Positions 17,511-23,766 of a stretch of 45,101 bases of DNA are shown piece after piece (position 1 is the stretch's first letter; each line of letters begins with the position of its first letter). The notes beneath the pieces are model-generated. The model was given only the letters and a program-made list of their open reading frames with translations, ran no database searches and was not told the origin of the DNA. The position numbers were made by a program, and so were the translations under genes. The stretch is from Bacteroidales bacterium (GTDB taxonomy: Bacteria; Bacteroidota; Bacteroidia; Bacteroidales; P3): positions 1-45,101 of the forward strand of contig JAKSMS010000012.1 in assembly GCA_024400415.1 (NCBI GenBank), read 5' to 3'.

Positions 17511-18779
17511 TTAACGCGAATAGAACTTAATGACCTCCTCAAGCCGTTTGGTGCAAACGGGGCAGAAATCAGCATAATAGTTCATCATACAGTTAGTGAC
17601 TGGGCGATAGATCCCTTTCTTCTGATATCCGCCGCCCTCATATACGCCCAATGGGCCGCAATCCTTGGGACCGAGTCCCTTTACCGGAGGGGTTGGTATT
17701 GTGGTGCCCGGAGGCAGCATAGACTTCCACTTAGAATCGAAATCCACCAACGTAGTGATATTGGGTTCGAGAGGTTCCAAATTGGTAGGATGAATCTCGT
17801 TGTAGCTGAGGTTTTCGTCCACATACTCGTCGGCCAAGCCGCCGATAGAGTGGCCCAACTCGTGGGGCATGATCTTGCCACACATGCCGTGAACCGAACT
17901 TACGGCATAGAAGTTATAGATGGCGCCGCCGCCATACTTCTTACTATTAACCATGATGATAATCTGGTCGAAAGGCACCTTGTCGAGCGCATGATAGAGG
18001 TCAAACACGTGAGTGGTCATGCAGTAGCGGTCCGAACCCAAGGTGTTGTATTCGGCACCCACCATTCCCGAGGTACCCCATACGTTGATATTATTGCGAT
18101 TGCGCTTGAAAGGCTCCACAGAGAAGAGGTTGTCGGCAAACATATTCAGGTCGCGGACCAGTTTTTCGGAATCACTTTCGTAGCCCTGGCCAATAATCAC
18201 GATATCCAATTTCTTATGCACATCGCCCACGTAATGTATCTTCTCCACAGGAACATCCAAAGTGTTGACAATCTCATAGAAATCGAGATTCTCTGGGTCA
18301 TACACGATTACTTTCTGATCCTGAAGCTTCTGATCCTTATCACGCTTGCGCATCACTACGTCGACCTTCACCTTGGGCTTAGGAAACAGAACCACCTCCT
18401 GATAGGAGCCCACCTCGGAATGTCCTTCCGGAGTATCGCAATACTCCTGAAACAACGAGTTGAAACCCCTGCTGTAGAGCACCTTTCCCGTCTGAGGATC
18501 GCGAAGTTCCACACTGTAGTGTCCATTATTGAACGGGTCCACCAGATTAGTCTTCGACCCAGCCCAAACCGAATGCTTCATCCAAAAACCCTTCTTGAGA
18601 ATCTGCAGGGTATCCCAATCCTTGCAGCCCACTCTGAGATACTCAAGGCCCACGGTCTTGTCCTCGAAATACTTGTCGAAGTCAATCTTCTCCTGTGCGT
18701 TGGCAAAAATGGCGACAAGCACAAACACTATACCCATCGCCATTTTGCAGCATGCACCATGCATTCTGCAAATCTTCAT
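17511..18779 (-). CDS. M64-family secreted metallopeptidase
   Basis: This 422-residue protein has a signal sequence (hydrophobic MAMGIVFVLVAIFANAQ at 13-29; M13 or M15 could be the true start). The zinc motif HELGH (306-310) is followed by IGGLADEY with the third-ligand aspartate at 317, the pattern of peptidase family M64, named after an IgA-cleaving enzyme from Clostridium. The N-terminal 190 residues form the usual propeptide or beta-sandwich domain. C-terminal cysteines (FCPVCTKR) may form disulfides. The substrate is unknown, and IgA cleavage should not be assumed. The gene starts 3 bases after panC, so the two are co-transcribed. Confidence 0.9.
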   Translation of the reverse strand: MKICRMHGACCKMAMGIVFVLVAIFANAQEKIDFDKYFEDKTVGLEYLRVGCKDWDTLQILKKGFWMKHSVWAGSKTNLVDPFNNGHYSVELRDPQTGKVLYSRGFNSLFQEYCDTPEGHSEVGSYQEVVLFPKPKVKVDVVMRKRDKDQKLQDQKVIVYDPENLDFYEIVNTLDVPVEKIHYVGDVHKKLDIVIIGQGYESDSEKLVRDLNMFADNLFSVEPFKRNRNNINVWGTSGMVGAEYNTLGSDRYCMTTHVFDLYHALDKVPFDQIIIMVNSKKYGGGAIYNFYAVSSVHGMCGKIMPHELGHSIGGLADEYVDENLSYNEIHPTNLEPLEPNITTLVDFDSKWKSMLPPGTTIPTPPVKGLGPKDCGPLGVYEGGGYQKKGIYRPVTNCMMNYYADFCPVCTKRLEEVIKFYSR

Positions 18780-18782
18780 ATC

Positions 18783-19640
18783 TTATCTGAATCTAATCAT
18801 GTCAATCAATCTCACGCCAGTCAGCCACACGGTGATGCAGCCAACTACGCCGCCATTCCAGTTCTCGACAGGCTGAAGGGTAGTATCGTCCACTATCTCG
18901 AAATATTCAGGTTCAAACTTCATGTCAGCCTTGCCCGAATCCATATTCGAAAGGGTATCTACAACCCACTGCTTCACTTCGGCCACAGGCTTATGCTCCG
19001 ACATCTCCACAGCCTGCTTGAGAGTAGCATAGATATTGGGGGCAAAGGACAAAGCCTCGGCGCTGAGGCGCATGTTGCGGCTGCTCTTGGCAAGACCGTT
19101 CTCGGCTCTTACGATAGGGCAAGGAACAATCTCGATAGGATACTGCACCTGGCGAAGCATCTCCTTGATGATGGCGATCTGCTGGAAGTCCTTCTCGCCG
19201 AAGAATGCCTTCTGAGGCATCACGATCTCAAACAGTCGGCACACCACAGTGGCCACGCCGGCGAAGTGGCCCGGACGCTGAGGACCTTCCATAACCTCCT
19301 CGATCTGGCCGAAATGCCACTCCCGAGCCACAAAGTCCTTGGGATACATCTCCTCCACAGAAGGAAGCAGCACCATGTCGGTATTGGCAGACTCCAACTT
19401 CTCGAGGTCGGCCTCAACCGTGCGGGGATACTTCTCGAGGTCCTCTTTGTTGTTGAACTGTATAGGGTTCACAAAAACGCTGACCACCACCACATCGCAC
19501 ATCGATTTTGCTTTGTGGATAAGGCTGAGATGACCCTCATGCAGCGCACCCATTGTAGGCACCAGGCCTATGGTCTTATTTTCTCTCTTTGCGGCGGCAA
19601 CTGCTTCTTGCAGAGCAGCCACGGTTGTGAATGTCTTCAT
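18783..19640 (-). CDS. panC: Pantothenate synthetase
   Basis: This 285-residue enzyme joins pantoate and beta-alanine with ATP in the cytoplasm. The nucleotide-binding motifs are intact: PTMGALHEGHLSL (28-40, containing the HEGH variant of the HIGH box), VNPIQF, FGEKDFQQ and the KMSKS-like GLAKSSRNMRLS. Length is normal. It is the middle gene of a set with the YvlD-type membrane protein (9-base gap) and the M64 peptidase (3-base gap). panB and panD are not in the window. Confidence 0.97.
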   Translation of the reverse strand: MKTFTTVAALQEAVAAAKRENKTIGLVPTMGALHEGHLSLIHKAKSMCDVVVVSVFVNPIQFNNKEDLEKYPRTVEADLEKLESANTDMVLLPSVEEMYPKDFVAREWHFGQIEEVMEGPQRPGHFAGVATVVCRLFEIVMPQKAFFGEKDFQQIAIIKEMLRQVQYPIEIVPCPIVRAENGLAKSSRNMRLSAEALSFAPNIYATLKQAVEMSEHKPVAEVKQWVVDTLSNMDSGKADMKFEPEYFEIVDDTTLQPVENWNGGVVGCITVWLTGVRLIDMIRFR

Positions 19641-19649
19641 TATATGATA

Positions 19650-20120
19650 TTAATCGTTTACTTCTTCATAAGGCGTGAAATCCTCGTCGTCATTTCTTCG
19701 CCGGCCATCGTCCTGATGACGACTGGCATAGCGTATCTGGCTACGCTGCGACGGCAGCTCTATCAAATAGTCGGCCACCGTGAGCACTAGACTGAAAAGC
19801 AGGCCCCAACCCCAGCCATCAACCACGAACTTGTCTCCCATAAACCCCGAAGCCATCATCACAATGGCGGTGTTGACCACAAATACGAACAATCCGTTTG
19901 TTACAAACGACAAGGGAAGGGTAATCACAAGCAGTATCGGCCGGATAAGATTGTCCAAAACAGCTATCACAATGGCCGTAGCAATAGCGGCCCTTACGCT
20001 GTTCACCTCTACCCCAGCCAGCAATTCAGCTGCCAGATAGGTCACTCCCGCCATAATCACCACACGGGTAAGGCAGCCATATCTTCCTGAACTAAAGGTT
20101 CCTTTGTCGATACTACTCAT
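19650..20120 (-). CDS. Small integral membrane protein, YvlD / PF04020-type
   Basis: This 156-residue protein has four predicted membrane helices between residues 18 and 123, with the family features AVLDNLIRPILLVITLPLSF and TNGLFVFVVNTAIVMMASGFM. The tail (RYASRHQDDGRRRNDDEDF) is charged. The family is often labelled 'phage holin family' on weak similarity; nothing here suggests a prophage. In Bacillus, YvlD is linked to envelope stress. It is the first gene of the set with panC and the M64 peptidase, and a -7 box lies 23 bases upstream. Confidence 0.8.
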   Translation of the reverse strand: MSSIDKGTFSSGRYGCLTRVVIMAGVTYLAAELLAGVEVNSVRAAIATAIVIAVLDNLIRPILLVITLPLSFVTNGLFVFVVNTAIVMMASGFMGDKFVVDGWGWGLLFSLVLTVADYLIELPSQRSQIRYASRHQDDGRRRNDDEDFTPYEEVND

Positions 20121-20143
20121 TTTTCAGCATATTTTTCACGCGG

Positions 20144-20151
20144 CAAAAGTA
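20144..20151 (-). promoter_or_regulatory. Putative -7 box for the YvlD-panC-M64 operon
   Basis: Read on the minus strand it is TACTTTTG, matching TAnnTTTG, 23 bases upstream of the ATG. The -33 region holds a T run (TTTTTTTACG) rather than a clear TTTG. Confidence 0.6.
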
Positions 20152-20220
20152 CAAAGATTTTTGCACATAGCGTAAAAAAAGACTCTTTTTTTTGCATACA
20201 GCCCTCTCTAAGGTTCCAGC

Positions 20221-20241
20221 GGCATAACTGAGGCATAACTG
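20221..20241. repeat. Two adjacent copies of GGCATAACTG
   Basis: GGCATAACTG occurs at 20221-20230 and again at 20232-20241, separated by one base, so the phase is 11 bases (about one helical turn). It lies in the gap after the threonylcarbamoyl-AMP synthase stop and upstream of the YvlD promoter. It could be a binding site for a regulator or chance. Confidence 0.45.
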
Positions 20242-20314
20242 GGGGATACCTGTATGTCATCTCCCACTAAAGTCCAATCAGAAACCCATAGAAATGGATG
20301 AGCTAACGCGGATA

Positions 20315-20941
20315 TTAGTCATCTAATGGATTCTGACCTTTGCCCTGGCGGATGAGTTCCATCTGTCCATCGCTGCAATCAATCACAGTAGAGGGCTCCA
20401 CATCGCCAATACCGCCATCAACGACCACCTCGGTCCGATTCTCAAAGAGTTCGTGAATCAGCTCGGGATCTGTAAGATATTCCACTTCCTGTTCACGATC
20501 CTCTATCCTAACCGAAGTAGCAACCAGCGGACAACCGGCAGCCTCGATGATGGCTCGGCAGATATCGTTGTCGGGCACTCGTATGCCGATTGTCTTATTC
20601 TGATTCTGATAGGTGCGAGGCACCTGGTTGTTGGCGTCCATCACAAAGGTATAGGGTCCCGGAAGGCAGCCGCGGAGCAGCTGATAAGTATCCTTATCCA
20701 TAGGGCGCACAAATTCCGAAGCCTTACTAAGCGAGGCAAATAGCAGCGAATATCGGGCCTTTTTGGCCGTAAATCCCTTCAGCTGGGCGATTTTCTCCAC
20801 AGCCTTTTTGTGGTCCATGCTGCACACGAAGGCATATAGCGTATCGGTAGGTATCACGGCCACACCTCCTTGATTGAGGATATCGGCAACGCGGTTCACA
20901 TCGCGAGGGTTTGGATTTTGAGGATATATCTTGAGTATCAT
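20315..20941 (-). CDS. L-threonylcarbamoyladenylate synthase (Sua5/YciO/TsaC family)
   Basis: This 208-residue YrdC-fold enzyme makes threonylcarbamoyl-AMP from threonine, bicarbonate and ATP, the first step of the tRNA t6A37 modification. Visible family features are GGVAVIPTDTLYAF (25-38), KGFTAKKARYSLLFAS, LLRGCLPGPYTFVM and IGIRVPDN, with PLVATSVR after them. It lacks the extra C-terminal Sua5 domain. YciO paralogues share these features, so the exact subfamily is open. It overlaps the upstream aroQ by 4 bases and is probably translated with it. Confidence 0.9.
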   Translation of the reverse strand: MILKIYPQNPNPRDVNRVADILNQGGVAVIPTDTLYAFVCSMDHKKAVEKIAQLKGFTAKKARYSLLFASLSKASEFVRPMDKDTYQLLRGCLPGPYTFVMDANNQVPRTYQNQNKTIGIRVPDNDICRAIIEAAGCPLVATSVRIEDREQEVEYLTDPELIHELFENRTEVVVDGGIGDVEPSTVIDCSDGQMELIRQGKGQNPLDD

Positions 20942-21357
20942 GACAACAAACTTTCAATTGCTAAACGGTAGCTGCTGAGTCCCAACCCGCAAATCATTCC
21001 TCTACATGCGCTTGCAATGAGCGACACGTGTCGGTATTCCTCTCTAGCGAAGATATTGCTAATATGCACCTCAATGGCTGGGGCAGTAACGCTCTTGATC
21101 GCATCATGGATGGCCACACTCGTATGGCTGTAGCCGCCTGCATTGATCACAATTCCGGCATAGTCGAATCCCACCTGCTGAATCTTGTCGATCAGTTCGC
21201 CCTCAATATTGCTTTGGAAATAGTCGAGGGTGACTTCAGGGAAAAGTATCCGCAACTCACCGATACATTGATCCATCGACACTTGTCCATACACCTCAGG
21301 TTCTCTCATTCCCACTAGGTTAAGGTTGGGTCCGTTAATTATCAAAATCTTTTTCAT
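20938..21357 (-). CDS. aroQ: 3-dehydroquinate dehydratase, type II
   Basis: This 139-residue enzyme removes water from 3-dehydroquinate in the shikimate pathway. Type II hallmarks are present: GPNLNLVGMREPEVYG (9-24) with the flexible-lid arginine R18 and catalytic Y23, NAGGYSHTSVAIHDA, and EVHISNIFAREEYRH with its catalytic histidine. It overlaps the downstream synthase gene by 4 bases. A -7 box ends only 4 bases before the ATG, so the transcript may be nearly leaderless. Confidence 0.97.
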   Translation of the reverse strand: MKKILIINGPNLNLVGMREPEVYGQVSMDQCIGELRILFPEVTLDYFQSNIEGELIDKIQQVGFDYAGIVINAGGYSHTSVAIHDAIKSVTAPAIEVHISNIFAREEYRHVSLIASACRGMICGLGLSSYRLAIESLLS

Positions 21358-21361
21358 GATG

Positions 21362-21369
21362 CAAAGTTA
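21362..21369 (-). promoter_or_regulatory. Putative -7 box directly before aroQ
   Basis: On the minus strand TAACTTTG matches TAnnTTTG. The last G is 4 bases from the aroQ ATG. Transcription normally starts several bases past this box, so initiation would fall at or inside the start codon. No convincing TTTG is found at 19-21 bases. Confidence 0.55.
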
Positions 21370-21426
21370 CGATATTTTTTTGACATAGATGACTTTTTTC
21401 GAAAACAAATCCGACAATCCTCTACA

Positions 21427-21460
21427 TAAAAAGAAATGCGGCCCAATAGGACCGCATTTC
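21427..21460 (-). terminator. Terminator after gdhA
   Basis: On the minus strand, GAAATGCGGTCC pairs with GGGCCGCATTTC (one T-G wobble) around a TATT loop, followed by TTTTTA. It starts 25 bases past the gdhA stop. Confidence 0.9.
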
Positions 21461-21485
21461 GGTATGATGATTTGGAATCAATCTA

Positions 21486-22829
21486 TTAGATGATGCCCTG
21501 AGCCATCATAGCGTCAGCTACGCGCATGAAACCAGCGATGTTAGCACCCTTAACGTAGTCGATATGACCGTCAGCCTGGGTACCATACTTAACGCACATG
21601 TCGTAGATGTCGTTCATGATCTTGTGGAGCTTAGCGTCAACCTCTTCAGCAGTCCAGTTGAAGTGAGCTGCGTTCTGAGCGATCTCGAGGCCAGAGGTAG
21701 CAACACCACCAGCGTTTACAGCCTTACCAGGGCCGAATGGGATACCTGCAGCCTGGATAGCCTTGATAGCGCCTGGCTGTGAACCCATGTTGGAAACCTC
21801 AGCTACATACTTAACGCCGTTAGCGATGAGTTCCTTAGCGTCCTCTTCAGCGAGTTCGTTCTGGAATGCGCAAGGCATAGCGATGTCAACCTTAACGCAC
21901 CATGACTTCTTACCAGCGGTGAACTTGCACTGTCCTGGGAATTTGTCAGCCATATCCTGAACCTTGTTGCGGTTAGAAGCACGCATAACGAGCATATAGT
22001 CGATCATCTCCTTGGTGATACCGTCAGCGATTTCGCAAACGCCGTCAGGACCAGAGATAGCAACAACCTTAGCACCGAGTTCGAGAGCCTTGGTAGCAGC
22101 ACCCCAAGCTACGTTACCGAAGCCAGAGAGAGCGATGCGCTTGCCAACGAGGGTGTCGTTGTTCTGCTTAACCATGCGGTCTACATAGTAGATAGCACCG
22201 AAACCGGTAGCCTCTGGACGGATGAGGGAACCACCCCAGCCATAGCTCTTACCAGTGAGAGCGCCGGTGCTGTGCTCGCGAGCGAGTTTCTTGTACATAC
22301 CGTACATGTAACCGATTTCGCGGCCACCAACTCCTACGTCACCTGCAGGGCTGTCCTGATCAGGACCGATGTTGCGCCAGAGTTCATATACGAAAGCCTG
22401 GCAGAAACGCATGATTTCAGCATCGCTCTTTCCCTGTGGGTTGAAGTCAGCACCACCCTTACCGCCACCGAGTGGGAGCATGGTAAGGCTGTTCTTGAAG
22501 ATCTGCTCGAAACCGAGGAACTTCAGCATTGACTCGTTTACTGCTGGGTGGAAGCGGAGACCGCCCTTGTATGCACCGAGAGCAGCATTGTACTGTACAC
22601 GGTAACCGAGGTTAACCTGGGTCTCGCCATTGTCGTCAACCCATACTACGCGGAATTTGAAGATACGGTCTGGCTCAACAAGACGCTCAACGATCTTAGC
22701 CTTCTCGTACTCTGGGTGCTGGTTGTAAACCTCTTCTACAGATTCCAGAACCTCGCGAACTGCCTGCAAGTATTCTTTTTCACCTGGATGTTTGGCCTCC
22801 AGGTTGGTCATAATGTTTTGTACGTTCAT
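21486..22829 (-). CDS. gdhA: Glutamate dehydrogenase, NADP-type hexameric
   Basis: This 447-residue enzyme makes glutamate from 2-oxoglutarate and ammonia, the main ammonium assimilation route in many gut and rumen Bacteroidales. It shows YKGGLRFHPAVN (from about 89), LPLGGGKGGADFNPQGKS with the catalytic lysine (from about 118), the DVGVGGREIGYM loop, and a Rossmann fingerprint GFGNVAWGAA. Length and N terminus fit the class with 440-450 residues. It stands alone with its own promoter and terminator. Codon choice looks more biased than in its neighbours (many GGT, GCT, AAC, ATC codons), consistent with high expression. Confidence 0.97.
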   Translation of the reverse strand: MNVQNIMTNLEAKHPGEKEYLQAVREVLESVEEVYNQHPEYEKAKIVERLVEPDRIFKFRVVWVDDNGETQVNLGYRVQYNAALGAYKGGLRFHPAVNESMLKFLGFEQIFKNSLTMLPLGGGKGGADFNPQGKSDAEIMRFCQAFVYELWRNIGPDQDSPAGDVGVGGREIGYMYGMYKKLAREHSTGALTGKSYGWGGSLIRPEATGFGAIYYVDRMVKQNNDTLVGKRIALSGFGNVAWGAATKALELGAKVVAISGPDGVCEIADGITKEMIDYMLVMRASNRNKVQDMADKFPGQCKFTAGKKSWCVKVDIAMPCAFQNELAEEDAKELIANGVKYVAEVSNMGSQPGAIKAIQAAGIPFGPGKAVNAGGVATSGLEIAQNAAHFNWTAEEVDAKLHKIMNDIYDMCVKYGTQADGHIDYVKGANIAGFMRVADAMMAQGII

Positions 22830-22881
22830 GATATTGAATTAATTAAATTAATTTATCTCTTTTTTTCGTTTTACAAATGTA

Positions 22882-22889
22882 CAAAGTTA
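22882..22889 (-). promoter_or_regulatory. Putative -7 box for gdhA
   Basis: On the minus strand TAACTTTG matches TAnnTTTG, giving a 5' leader of roughly 45 AT-rich bases. The upstream region is A/T-rich with poly-T tracts but no TTTG at the standard distance. Confidence 0.6.
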
Positions 22890-22929
22890 TTTTGATACAA
22901 AAAAACTTTTTTCTAAAAATATTTTTTTA

Positions 22930-23739
22930 TCAATTAAAACAGGTCTCCACAAAACCGCTTATTCGGCTCTTTAAATACTTATATTCTTCTATATGGGACA
23001 TGTGTCCACACTGGTCGAGAACCACTATTTCTGCCTTGGCTGGAATCATGGCCTGCGACACGGCCAAATCCACATCCAGCCGGTTGTCCTGCTTGCCGAA
23101 TACCGACAATACCGGAACCTGGATCTTTGACAGCATATCGATTCGCGACGGACGACGTGCCATGCCTATCTGAGCAGCAATAATGCCTTGTGCCTGGGTA
23201 TTGAGGCACAATTCCTGCAAATCTTTCACCTCTTGGGCAATATCGGCCCTGTTCTCATTATAAAACAGCGAGGGCACAAAATTCAAAATATAGCCTGCCC
23301 TGTTGACCTCTACCTGATGACACACCTGCTGCCTGCGTTCGCGATGTTCCTGAGAGTCGGACAATGCATGGGAATGCAGCAAGCCCAAACCCTTCAAGCG
23401 GTACATATATCGGTCAGCATAAGCCAGCGCCACATATCCGCCCATGGAATGGCCTATCATTACGCAATGGTCTACCTCCAGTTCGTCGAGCACCGCATTC
23501 ACTGCATCTGCCATATCTTCCATCGTGTTCACATTGCCCAGGTTGTCGCTATAGCCATGGCCGGGAAGGTCTATCGTGATCACATGCATCGAATGCATAT
23601 AGGTGAGCATAAAGGGGCTCCAAACATCAAGACTCTGCAGAAATCCGTGCAGCAGTACAACAGTGTTCTTATTGCCGCGGCCTTCTTCGCGGTAGTGAAT
23701 CTTTGCACCTTTGTAGTCGATTTGCCTATGAAGTTCCAT
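22930..23739 (-). CDS. Alpha/beta hydrolase
   Basis: This 269-residue protein has no signal sequence. The oxyanion-hole segment is VVLLHGFLQS (27-36), the nucleophile serine S98 is in GHSMGGYVALA, the acid is probably D218 in FGKQDNR, and the base is H246 in QCGHMSH. All three catalytic positions are present. The family includes esterases, haloperoxidase-like and C-C hydrolases; the substrate cannot be told. It is the last gene of the operon starting at the YitT gene, 27 bases after the PD40/OmpA gene. Confidence 0.9.
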   Translation of the reverse strand: MELHRQIDYKGAKIHYREEGRGNKNTVVLLHGFLQSLDVWSPFMLTYMHSMHVITIDLPGHGYSDNLGNVNTMEDMADAVNAVLDELEVDHCVMIGHSMGGYVALAYADRYMYRLKGLGLLHSHALSDSQEHRERRQQVCHQVEVNRAGYILNFVPSLFYNENRADIAQEVKDLQELCLNTQAQGIIAAQIGMARRPSRIDMLSKIQVPVLSVFGKQDNRLDVDLAVSQAMIPAKAEIVVLDQCGHMSHIEEYKYLKSRISGFVETCFN

Positions 23740-23766
23740 TTTGTATATTATTATTAATGTATAATA

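Noticed and set aside
17478..19790. 770-residue open frame on the plus strand
   Set aside because: It is antisense to the M64 peptidase and panC genes, both of which have clear motifs, and its protein has no recognisable domain, so it is a shadow frame.
19650..20120. Possible prophage holin
   Set aside because: The family label is historical. No phage genes are near, and the protein sits in an operon with panC.
20174..20193. A/T hairpin of A and T runs near the YvlD promoter
   Set aside because: It has no GC stem and a tiny loop, so it is probably just an AT-rich promoter flank rather than a terminator.
20240..20266. Hairpin TGGGGGAT / ATCTCCCA after the threonylcarbamoyl-AMP synthase gene
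   Set aside because: On the relevant minus strand one pair becomes A-C, and no T tract follows, so it does not qualify as a terminator.
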